Assembly (NCBI GenBank): GCA_019614645.1
Contig: JABWDB010000036.1
Location: 2,662,001-2,726,000, forward strand
DNA from: Stratiolaelaps scimitus
Lineage: Eukaryota; Arthropoda; Arachnida; Mesostigmata; Laelapidae
Direction: 5' to 3'
DNA length: 64,000 nt
Both the position numbers and the translations under genes were made by a program. This document shows positions 35,516 to 46,222 of this stretch, one piece after another (the first letter of the stretch is position 1; each line of letters opens with the position of its first letter). The notes under the pieces are model-generated. The model worked only from the letters and a program-made list of their open reading frames with translations, made no database searches and had not been told where the DNA came from.

Positions 35516-38415
35516 GAGGAGGAAACTATGGCCAATCTATGTACGACTACTCTGCCACATCCACTACAGCTACTCCACTGTAGGAGGTAGTCTGTAGGGG
35601 CCTAGTGTAGCCGAGGCGGGGGTGGCTGCGGCGGCGAATACGATAAAAAATGAAGGATCATAAGTCTACGCATGTCTATACTGTAGTCGTACACGCACAT
35701 ATATATCATGGTTATACATCGATATCGGTGCTATCTAAATGATCAGCGCATCGTACGAAGGCGGCTGACCAGTTTATTATTATTATTATTGTCTACGAGC
35801 GGTACATTGATTCTCTATCGCTTGCTCTCGTCTGCCATTGTTCGAGTCCCCGAATTAACTCGGGCAGCAATACCGCACTACTGCTACTCGGCGATTACTC
35901 CGTCTGTCTCTCGTTGAAGATGCGTTATCATAGAGACATGTTCGGTTAGCCGTACCGTCTAGTCAGCAAATAGATATATTTTTTTCGTAGATAAGCTGAA
36001 GAGAGGCGAAGGATGATAGCGAAGTTGAACACTTAGTTATTCTTTACGAGCCACCGAACGGGGACTACCTTGCGAATACGCTATGAATGTTTTGGAATTA
36101 AAATTCTGCTGCGACTCTCGTCACTCATCCGGGATTTGATTCGCTCTTTGAGAGAATACACTGATTCGAAATCATCTCGCCATACTCTAAGTAGTCGCTC
36201 CAAACTAAGCAGACCGTTGTCGATATTGTTCGGATATTGTCCCTGCCTAAGCAGACATCATAAAGCCCACGTTAAAGGGCTACAGTGATGTTTTCGTAAA
36301 ATAAATCTCACCAATTTCGAGATTGTCCAGGCGAAACGCACCAGCTCGAGTTGGCTTGAATGACAAATGGTATCGTTATACCATTTCTGCCGTTGGTTAG
36401 GTATACGTAATTGTACATGGCAAGCACTAAAAATAGATATGGTTTTATACTCACTGACTCACGTACTGCTAAGTAAGCATGTTTCCAATTAAATAAGCAA
36501 CTCTCAGAAAATTAATATCACACTGGCCGTAACTGGTTGGCAACACCTCTACTATCGTCCGCCACCGCAATTATTCTACGTACAGCGCGCCTATATACTA
36601 TTGCATATTCAAGTTTGAGCCAATACATGGAAGCCGGCTCCTTGGTTTGCGAGTTGGTTTGGTCGATGGACGTTAACAACGGTTCGTTGGTACCCAAACG
36701 ACTTGCAACAAGGCTCTCAATGTGACTCGTGTCAATTTTGACTTGGTCCCGTGTGGGTCCGACAGTTACGGCCACTGTTCAGCGCAACGAGATTGTTCTT
36801 TGAAGGTGTTGTGCACCGGCGCCTCTTATATGGTTCTGCGCTATGCTAATTCTCATGCAAATGATCATACGGATCTCGCCGGTAACGCTAATACTAAACG
36901 GACAATGTGTCATCTCCAATGGCGACGGAAATATCATGAATAATAAAAATACATTTACGCGAATATATATATATATGACTTTCCAAGATAATTGAAAAAT
37001 CGTCGAATCATATCCACCAGCCAGCGAGCCAGCCAGCCAGCGAGCCAGCCCAGCCAGCAAGCCTTCGCTCTGCCATGGATTCATTTGCTAGGCTCTTGAA
37101 GAGACTAGGGAGAAAGAGGAAGATGACTCGCTGATGGTAATGTTCCATGTGGTTGTGGTGGTAATAAGATTATTAAAAGTTTACACGTTTAGAACTCGTG
37201 CTTCATTAAATATGCGAGCTGCTTACCATTCGAGGCGAGCCCACGAACCGTTCGCGCTTGCGTTACGTCCAATCGAAAGATACTCCCACCCCACTCGACG
37301 CTGACGCGTTACACCAGGAGACTGACGTCCGGCAAAGAACAAAGCACGATCTTGTACTGCCCTCACCTCGAAGCATTCACCGGCGTGTTCATCGACATAG
37401 ACATAACTATGGAGACTTTAGAGACGTTTGTGATTACTGGTCTTTCGTGGGTAACACCAACGAAATGAACGGTCGAAGTCGATGCGGAAGGTCACGTCAG
37501 ATCGTACTGTACTGTCAGGTGTACGTAGACATCAGTGACGTGACGTGCACCGGGATCGCGCAAATCAGCGGACCTGTGTTTGCAGGAGTATGTTAGCAGT
37601 TAGTACATCGGTTTTAATTCACTGGCACTCACCATAAACGCTCTCGGTCATACATACTATTATACAATGGACATAACAAAACAAGAAAATCGTTGGCATG
37701 TATCAAGTTTGTCTGAGTTGTCAGAACCCTAGTTTTTTAACCTAATTTTAACAAAAATTAACAAACAATTTAACAGGCTTGCGTAATTACCGCAATTTTA
37801 GTTATTTGCATATTTAGAAATTTATCCACGAGAGACTCATTGGACAATGCGAAATTTGCGAAACCTCGTAATACACAAGCTATTTCGTATGAGGAGTTTA
37901 GAAAGAGTATATATATATATCGGTTAACAAACCCAGTTCCGCTAACAAACCACTATGTTTATTGTATTCTATATCCTCTTTCTCATCTAGTATTCGATAT
38001 ATAACAACACACAATAGGATAATGGTAAGATGTAGTACTTAATATCTAGTGCTGTCACGAGTTCTTCATATACATAATATATACAGATCAAGTCGTAAAT
38101 CTAATCTCCGTTAATCCTGTACGGTAACAATTCACCATCAAGATGATCAAGAGCACAAATGAAGTTGCTTGCTTGGCATGTGCGTGTGAAACAAATTCTA
38201 ATTAATTCCACCAAGCTTAAGCCTCCGACTTCAATTTCGCTCTCTTTCATAAGAATCAACCAGCAGCTCCAGGTAATACCACGCTGCGACACACAATGAC
38301 GTCCATGTACGAACTTCTCCCAGACTCTATGCCTCTATGGGGTGGAAGTCTCAGTCTTCTGTGCTAGCCAATCTTAAGCTCTAATTCGTCTCCTGGCAAC
38401 GCGGTTTGAACACAG
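35516..38415. other. unassigned sequence
   Basis: Contains a TTA repeat near 35776, the (CCAG)n tract at 37016 and short TA arrays near 36964 and 37908. The frame at 37258-37596 has no recognisable homology. Confidence 0.5.
37016..37061. repeat. (CCAG)n-like tract
   Basis: Imperfect CCAG/CGAG units over about 45 bases. Confidence 0.9.
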
Positions 38416-38594
38416 CTCTCTTCCCATCGCTCCACCGGGCCTCGGTCCAGCGCTACAGTCAAATGCCCTCCATCAGAGATGAACACCTGATCAGGCGATT
38501 AGACAGCGAAGATGGCTACAACAGCGGCAGTGACAACATCGACGGCCACCTTTATAGCGATTTTCAATTCCGAAAGGGTCGTCGAAATTCGTAG
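38416..38594 (+). CDS. possible terminal coding exon, function unknown
   Basis: The frame runs from an ACACAG acceptor-like site (38410-38415) to TAG at 38592-38594 and reads as a charged, polar segment: QMPSIRDEHLIRRL, then an acidic DSEDGYNSGSDNIDG stretch and a basic end. The composition is like a regulatory or intrinsically disordered tail. No family is recognised. The frame has no ATG at its beginning, consistent with an internal or terminal exon, or with chance. Confidence 0.22.
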
Positions 38595-39769
38595 ACGAGG
38601 GCGCGCGCGCGCGTCCTAATTAACTGGCGTTGCTGATTAGATTTACCGAAATGGTGGCTGACTTGGTTGCCTGGTTCGTTGGTAGGCACTGCCTTTGTCT
38701 CTGTGGCAACGTGGTCCGACGTTCGCCAACCGCTGAGCTTCCAAACGCCTGATTGCATCTTGCCCCGCTGCATTGGCCTGCCAGCCAGTATGGACATGAT
38801 AATAATATCACTAATAGGTGCGCAGTCACGTCAGCCCTGTGGGGTTCTGGTAGCCCAAAACCGACCCCTGATCTTCAGTGCACCGCGCACCCCGCTAAGC
38901 ATCTATTCGCGCGGCTCGGCGATACATCCACGAAGACTGCAGGGGACCTACTACCACCTCCGCATACAGGTCTCCTCGACACCCTCACCCCCATTGCTGA
39001 GTTGTATGACAGACGCCCTATAGTCGTCTATTCGTTAATCGGATACTTTTTCAATCAAGAGGACGTTGGCTCCAGAGCATTCGTTAGCGGTTACGAGCTA
39101 TATAGCAGTGCGGCTTCGTCTAATATTGTATTAAACATTTCGACATAATATAAAAACTATAACCACAATAACAACCACCTTGACGGCTATTCGGGGGTCA
39201 GTGTATCTTGGGGGTGGACGAAACGGGGCTGGTGATTGATTTTTGGATAATGCGACGAAGAAATGAGAAAATACTAAATCAGTACAGAGCTTGCTGCCAC
39301 CCCACACTGTTATCTAATACGCTATGATACGCTTAGATACAGTGTAGAACTAAGAAATAAAGTGGTCATAAACATATGCCACTCTATGGGGGACTATCAA
39401 AGTTTGGCGGCATCTAAAGTAGCCTTCTTATATTTTTTTGCTGGTTAGTTAGTTCGACTGGAAAGTACACATATTCGTGTAAAACGAAAATGTGAAAAAG
39501 CCGCAAAAATTAACACGTTTAAGCGAAGTTGTCCGTCAGTGGAGAAACAATTTCCTTTGGATATTTTGTGTTTCTTTTTTTAACAAATCCACGTCACTGT
39601 ATATTTCCATAATTTACATAGGAATACTGGTTATTGGTCTCAATGTATATATATATTTATATATATACACCATTCAGTTCACTAAGGAGTTCTTAAAAAC
39701 CACAAACGCGATGGATTTTCAGAAAGAAACCTTCATTGTATAATCGATGCCTTTCTTTAACTTGTTTCA
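38595..39769. other. unassigned sequence
   Basis: A (GC)n tract lies just after 38600. The 131-codon frame at 38753-39148 has a proline-rich, coding-like middle but no family match. Confidence 0.5.
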
Positions 39770-40336
39770 TTAGGAACTGACCCAAAAAGAATGAGACAAA
39801 TATAAATTTCAATATCGGCTAAACTAAGTGAGTCCAAACTAAGATTTCTTAGTATGAGTTAGAGCTATGCACCTATTTTATTTATACACTGGTCCCAGAG
39901 TTCTGGCAGCCTTCTGACGGCTAGGTATGCACCATTTCTATAAACATTTACAACTTCGTTATTTAAGGCCTCTCGGAGCATATCGATGTTTGCATACCTT
40001 TGGCTACCTATCGCCATTTTTAATTGGTGGAAGCAACCTTAGTCACACGGGCTAAAATTGGGAGAATAGGGGGGGGGGTGACGCCAGAACTCGAGATATC
40101 GAGCCGAGTTCATTTATTCTTTTGGGCTCAAATTCTCGTAGTAGCAAATTTCGTTGAAATCCGTGTCAAGTGCTACCAATTCCTTAGGCTCGAATCTATT
40201 TGGTACTGCTACCGCCATTGTCTGTTCATCTGGTCGTAGCCATTGTTTCACTTGATCTATTTCTGGTCCCCTATACAACGGTATGCAGTGGACTAGACAT
40301 GGGTCAATGGTCTCATTATTTTTGGGTCAGATAATA
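39770..40336 (-). mobile_element. internally deleted mariner transposon
   Basis: Terminal inverted repeats are visible: the left end contains TGACCCAAAAAGAATGAGAC (39778-39797), and the right end, on the other strand, contains CTGACCCAAAAATAATGAGA. Both resemble classical mariner termini. On the minus strand between them are two transposase pieces. The first has KQWLRPDEQTMAVAVPNRF and a decayed MLSVWWD-like segment (VALDTDFNEICYYENL). The second is the C-terminus, with PPPYSPNFSPCD, YANIDMLREAL and RRLPELWDQCINKIGA followed by a stop. The stretch between them, which should hold the second catalytic Asp (HDNARPH block), is missing. A 10-base G/C run near 40070 and an internal stop also break the frame. 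The copy is a non-autonomous fossil of about 570 bp. The exact right boundary is uncertain by a few bases. Confidence 0.85.
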
Positions 40337-40370
40337 ATTTGATTTTTCACCTAATAATTTGATTTTTCAC
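40332..40370. repeat. tandem duplication, 20-bp unit x2
   Basis: TAATAATTTGATTTTTCAC is repeated head to tail with one intervening C, directly at the right end of the deleted mariner. Confidence 0.85.
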
Positions 40371-40916
40371 TTAGTTTAATAGATGGGTCAGTCAGATTCA
40401 TGTATAGGCGGTAATAATTATAGGTAGTCGCGCTCTCGATGACTCACACTCTTCGGCAGCACGTCGCTTATAGGCAGATGGATGAAGACCTCCTCTTGGC
40501 AAAAAAGCCAAGTGACCCTCCCCCGGCGAAGAAACGATTTCAGGTCGTTCGAAGCAAGCTCATCTCGATTCATCAGAACTTGCTCTACGGTGTTTGCTTG
40601 ATGCAAGCATCTTATTTTGTGGGATTGACCGACTCTTCTATCGTGGCCCTAACACTTGCAATAGAAGTTTGCCTACGAACTAGCGGCTCATACTAGACCT
40701 CGTTTGAATCTTCAGTCGCTTTATACACTTACGAAAAACGCGAATGCGTGCCACTTCTATGGGGAAAAAAGCCATTAGCCTAATTATCTTTTTCATCGAA
40801 TCTCATTATGCATGCTTGCAGTGGTGATACGCAAAGGCCCCTTCGCTATTACTCACTTGGCGCCTACGCGCTGACATATTAATATGAAATTGATGCATGC
40901 AATTAAGCACCTTTCG

Positions 40917-41065
40917 TAAAGGTAAAGGTTTATTGTTCCTTTATTAAAGTAGCTGCAATTTTGTAATGCTTAAGCTGTCTTATATGCCACGCAGCGGGGC
41001 TCGAACCTGCACCTTCTGGCTTCCGTTAGGCAGAGACCTTAGGAAGTGGATAGCGCGGGCATTTA
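40917..41065 (-). repeat. SINE family A, near full-length copy
   Basis: The minus strand carries GGTTCGAGCCCCGC (B box), CATATAAGACAGCTTAAGC, TTGCAGCTACTTTAATAAAG, AATAAAC and a tail of CTTTACC units. The tRNA-like head is diverged at the A box. It lies between the deleted mariner and the second LINE fossil, in a nest of mobile DNA. Confidence 0.82.
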
Positions 41066-41769
41066 GAGCGACGGTGTCAACCAGAACAAAAGATGTATTT
41101 AAGTAGGGACTAAAGAAACTCTAACAACTTACTCCATAATAGATGTTTTTTTGTTCAATCAAAATATGTGTCCTAATTGGTGAAATATAGCGTTTAACAC
41201 ATATATAATAAAAAGAAACGAATATTTAGATTGGACGTTCGATCTAATTCATCTCACTTAAACGTCAATTCTCTTCGCCGCACAACTGAATTCATCCTTC
41301 CAGGGTGAAATGGCCTAGATATGATAAAAAAAAAGCAAGCCTTAACCCTGCCATTCTGACGTCATAACACACAAGCTGAGCTGAACGTTTGTGACAACTT
41401 CCATAGAGATCAGCACATTTTTATATGGTTCTATTTCTAGTTTAGATGTAATGTTGAAATACAATAGTATTGTATTGGGTATGTATTTTTATGTCTGTCC
41501 ATAAAAAGCAAGGATAAACACACGAAGTGTGCACACATCACTTCTGTGTCCAACTGTAATCGCAGAAGCTCTGCACAAACACCTGGGAAGAATAACCGTA
41601 ATGTGCATCCCATTTCGGTCAAGAAACTGAGGGGCCGGAGCAATGGCTCAAGGGTCTACGTCGAGGTCCTAAATGTAGAGAGCAAACCCATCGGAATGAC
41701 TCTCAGCGAATAAGGGCAAGGATGATTCCCATACCTCACCCCGTCAAAAGCAAGAAATCCGAAAAAACA
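41066..41769. other. unassigned, possibly decayed LINE
   Basis: Sequence just upstream of the recognisable endonuclease end could be older LINE sequence, but no motif is visible. Confidence 0.45.
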
Positions 41770-43260
41770 AAATAGAGACTGCTGCTTGTATTCTGTGAGC
41801 GTCATGGTCTTGCACGACCTGTCGTAGAGTCGACTCGATACATCAAAAATTCAGCAACAATCCTTGACATCATCCTGTGCAATGATGAATCCGTATCAGA
41901 AGTAAAAGTCCTACCGAATCCTCTAAGATCCGATCACCACATTGTTCGTCCTCACTGGCAGCTCCCCATATAGTAAACCACCTGCCCTTAAGTTCGATGT
42001 TAATGTGTAATACCTGCATGAGATAATAGCAAGATACAGTCAAAGGCAAACAAATCCGCTACAGCCTATAAGGGCACAAATAACTAAACTACATCAATCC
42101 GTTAATAAAGCGAGCGATGAGGAGAAGATCACATTTCTACAAAAAGCAATAGCTAAGGGACAGCTAAAATGAGAGCGGCTAAAATAACTACACGATAAAT
42201 AATAACTGAGTGCAACTCCGGATAATCTGCCATCATTCGTGATGAAGAAACTTGGACTGTCAGTCTGTGTACCGCTCTCCTGTGTCTCAGAAAGTCAATC
42301 GATAACTCTGAAATCCCGGACATTTTTCGCACAGTAATAGTGTGCCCATAACCTTGCACAAAGAAGGCTCCAAGAATGACCTGCGAAAGAATGACCTGCT
42401 AGCGCCCAGTGTCATTAACAGCAATAGCATGTAAGCTGCGTGAGAGCATCATATCTAAAGCAACCTACGATAACGCGAACTATCAAGGACTTATTTGCGA
42501 ATCCCAATTTGCGTACCGGCCCTGCTATCGTACAGTGTTTCAGCTGCGAGACACACAATTCAACTGAGCAAAATAATTATATTCGTCTGCTTACATTGTG
42601 CTTCGATGCTATCTACGTCTACATTCGACAGGGTAACGTACACAAAACTAATTGCAACGCTTTCGTCATCCGGAATCGACTGGCTCAGCTAATTCTTACG
42701 CAACCGAATTCTCGGGGTACGCGTCAACGGGGAATTCTCGGAAAGCGCAAAGGCTACATCTAGGTGTCCCCAAGGAACAATGTTATGACCCTTCATGTAT
42801 ATATATATTGTATATAAATTCTCTCACGCACAACCTCTGTATCAACGAACATGTATGCGGACGATATTAAGATTTACGGCCCAGCTAACACCCTACAACA
42901 AAGATCAGCTCCCCAGCAGGCATTGGGAAAGATAGACCCGAAGATATCAGTTGAGAAATAACACGGAAATATGTCATTGGTAATATAGAACTCAAGTCAC
43001 AACAGACTATTAGAGATCGAGGAGTGATCTTATCTATGAGTCGGAAATACTCGGAACATGTAGCAGATGTTGTCCTAAGAGCTTGTCAGCGTGCAAACTA
43101 GATACAACGCACTTTTACAGTTAGGGAACTGCCCGTGTGTGATGTAACAATGTATAGAACATACATACAGATACCAGTGATGACCTACGCGGGCCCTTAA
43201 TGAAACCCAGGCCCTAAGAAGGACAAAGAACTCCTGAATAAAGTAATGCCAAATTTTATA
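41770..43260 (+). pseudogene. decayed CR1/L2-like LINE with endonuclease and RT pieces
   Basis: At 41770-41972 one frame reads LLVFCERHGLARPVVESTRY, then ATILDIILCNDE and PLRSDHHIV. This is the end of an APE endonuclease, with the ILDLVLTN-like strand and the catalytic SDH. Further on are GVPKEQ (motif GVPQGS, followed by a frameshift), MYADDIKIYG near 42850 (YADD box, intact), RDRGVILSMSRKYSEHV, VVLRACQRAN and MYRTYIQIPVMTYAGP near 43150 (the LY.t.VRPILEYASPVW block). The blocks are collinear on the plus strand over about 1.5 kb but separated by stops, frameshifts and missing pieces (motif A is not evident), so this is a fossil. It is a different lineage from the intact LINE at 59.8 kb; its motifs look closer to classical L2/CR1 proteins. 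Confidence 0.75.
42372..42399. repeat. tandem duplication, 15-bp period
   Basis: AAGAATGACCTGC occurs at 42372-42384 and 42387-42399, within the second LINE fossil. Confidence 0.85.
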
Positions 43261-44858
43261 AAACGCGTTGAATACAAATGCCCATGTGACAAAAAAACGA
43301 TGTGAAAATCACACACATCATCCAGCGTTCAAACGATTTAGACAAAGGCTTGCTCAACAAAATGGAATTAAAAAATCCGTCCATGGTCGAAATAATGTTC
43401 AATATTATAGCAACCACAACCAGATCCAAAAAGAATATACAACCAGCACACATACATATCGGTAAAAGAGTGTATTAGTGATCTCTCTCCCCGTGGAGAG
43501 TATCACGCTTGCTCCATGAATTAGTGAAGCCGTGGACAGACCCTTTTGGGTACGACGAGAAAATTACCCAGTCTATGGAATATACCTTTGAAATAAAGTG
43601 CTCGTTATTATTATTATAGAAAATGAACCTGGTTGAAAATAGTTTCTGCTGGAACCTACAATTTGGCAAGCCTTCAATACTGTTTAACACTGTGACCGAT
43701 AGCTTCTACATAAACCTATGCAAAAAATACACCAAACCACAGTTGACATCTGCTTGCTCTGGATTGTAAATCTCACAATGTAGAAATCCCCGCGTACCAC
43801 CGGCAGAAATCTACAACAGACAACAATATAAAGTTAGAGGTGAAAATGAGAAATTGTTCAGACCTTCCTTTGCTCGAAAGTTTGTTTTTCGTTCTCGTGA
43901 AAGGTAGACGTCGTGTTGTTCTCACGTGTTTTTTCTCTTGGCTGCCTGTTTGAAAAACAGACATTGTTGTCACTTCAATTAAGCTCGTCCGGGAACCGCT
44001 ACCATAGGCAACTCCTACTCAGAGATGTTCCTCGGTTTCTGCTTCCCGGCGGGTTGTTCTCGTCGCGAAGTTGGCGGGATTTCTTGGCGCGGAACGTTCT
44101 TTCGAGACTTGTGAACAAGGTGTACGTGTGCAGTAGGCTCCCCCTGCCGTTGCCGCTTACACAATGGACGATAAGGCTGTATTCTTGTTGGGTATCCGTG
44201 TGCTTTTGGCGGGCTTCTATCACGATGGCGACTAAGACAACAGCGCGGTTCTTGAGTAGAACTCATCGCAGCTTCAACCAAAAGGAAAGAAAAGACAACG
44301 CGACATAAGCAACGAGCGATGAGCGAGGCGGGGGTCAACCATAATAGTTATATCAATGTTGCCCCTTTGTCCTTAGCTGGGGCGGTCGTCCTGGGCTGTT
44401 GCGGAGACCCGAGCGAAATGGAATCGTCGGCATCGTTTAGTCTCCACATTAGAGACTCGCCTACCAAAAACATCGCTGTCACTGACAGATGTGACCCAAA
44501 AATGTGTCGGCTAATTTTGAGGGACGAATCTTATCGCAGGAGTGTGCTATAAGTCTGCTCTTTTTGGATATTTTGCGCGAAGTTTTTGGACGCTCTTTTA
44601 GGAGATGGGGCAGGCTAACGATTGTCATTGCTATCATTCTGTTGTCGCGGCTTACGCTGAAGTTTGTGTCTATAGTATTTATTAGCAGAAGTGTTATTGG
44701 ATGCGAAACTACTGACCTCCGGCATACATTCCGTAATCTACAATATTTATTTCTAACCAAAAATTGCTCACATTGCTGTGAAGCCGTCACGGGATATAAG
44801 ATACACTTCTTTCGCCATAAAGGAGTACTGAAGCTGGTTCATTTATATGTTGTCATTG
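43261..44858. other. unassigned sequence
   Basis: Opposing frames of 131 and 107 codons near 43913-44338 and of 128 and 103 codons near 44479-44890 match nothing known. The first part may hold the 3' end of the LINE fossil. Confidence 0.5.

Positions 44859-44883
<25 letters not shown>
44859..44883. repeat. (TA)n microsatellite
   Basis: About 12 TA units adjoining the possible family-E SINE, of which it may be the tail. Confidence 0.95.
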
Positions 44884-44889
<6 letters not shown>

Positions 44890-44962
44890 AGTCGCCTGCT
44901 GGCCGAACCGGGGTCGTACTGCCAAGCGACTGAAGACTCAGGTTGTCAACCTAAGGTAGACG
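44884..44962 (-). repeat. possible SINE family E with (TA)n tail
   Basis: The minus strand has GTACGACCCCGGTTCGGCCA, a B-box-like motif, preceded by a CTGAGTCTTCAGTCGCTTGG head and followed directly by the (TA)n tract at 44859-44883. A diverged partner is at about 57.4 kb. Only two copies support the family. Confidence 0.35.
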
Positions 44963-46070
44963 AAACTCGCTAGTTCACCACAAACCACCAGAACATCACA
45001 AAATAGTTACTGTTATTTTGGCCGGATGCAACAGCGAAGCAAAAACGGTCCGGGGGTATTAACTTCTTTTTCCATTATCTCCCGCTACGTTTTGTCTGTT
45101 ATCGCGCATGGCTTTCAGGATAGGTTGGAGCTATCAGGTGAAGATGATGTAAACCTCGTCGCGACTATTCTACTCGCCTTAAAAACCCGTATAATGCATG
45201 AAACAACTATATTTGTGTATTGTGATCCCTGCAAATGTTCGCAGCTATGGAGAACGCGAACAAAATCGAAAGTCGTAGGGAGCAATAATCTTCTTGTTCT
45301 TTTAAAGCATATTATCGAACCTTGTTTGGTTGTTGGCACATTGATATATATTGGGATGGCTTCTCTCAACCGTTAACTTATAACGAACACATCGAGGCAC
45401 AATGGACCTTGAGGGGTAACATTGTCAGCTCGCCGCAGACGAAAATTTCGACTCAGAGAACGGTTACTCAGAGAACAAAGATTGCCGAGTGAATGGGTAG
45501 AATCGAGAGAGCGGCGGCGGCGGTTGCAACAGAGCCTAACAAATGACACCTTTGCTCAAAGCAAATATCTCATTTTGAGATAATCATTACACTTGGTGAC
45601 ACTTGGGCTTGTTTTGATAGCGAGTCTGAACGAATATGAATCGCTTGTGCATGCCATGACCGGTTGTATAACTGTTCGTGAATCTGCACTTCGTGCAACG
45701 AGTTCTGATTTCTAATTTATAATATATGCTAATCAAGCTAAGGACCCACGATTCCCTTTGGGTGACGATCTCAAAATCTTCGTTACAGGTGAACAGGGAC
45801 ACGAGAGATGATTTGGCAAAGCATTACTAACCTGGCATGATCACCCTTGGCTGACTTCTGAAGGCAGCATCTGATGGTATCAGAAACCCTGCGGTGACAA
45901 CACCCACAAGGTGACGCCTTTAGTGTTCCTCTCTAATTTGACAGGAGCTGAACGGCATCAAGCAAAGCGTTTTTCATTCGGGACACACAGCCGGCGCATT
46001 TGTTCGAAGCAGAGGCACTGCGAATCCTCATTTGACGGCTTCGTTTAACCGAATGGCTCAGGCAACGGGA
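44963..46070. other. unassigned sequence
   Basis: A GGC tract lies near 45510. No gene is recognised. Confidence 0.55.
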
Positions 46071-46222
46071 AAAGGTAAAGCTTTATTGGTTTATTAGACG
46101 AACTGTAATTTGCGGCAATGCTCAAGTTCTCTTATATGTTCTGATCAAGCAGCGGGACCCAAACCTGCGCCTCTGGCTTTTTACAGCTCGTCACCACTTA
46201 GCCGTCCAAGCCACCGTGTTGA
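46071..46222 (-). repeat. SINE family A, near full-length copy
   Basis: This is the best-preserved A-box region of the family. The minus strand starts CGGTGGCTTGGACGGCTAAG, then has GGTTTGGGTCCCGC in the B-box position (one change from consensus), CATATAAGAGAACTTGAGC, ACAGTTCGTCTAATAAACC, AATAAAGC and TTTACC. An apparent 122-codon frame across this copy on the plus strand is fortuitous. Confidence 0.82.
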
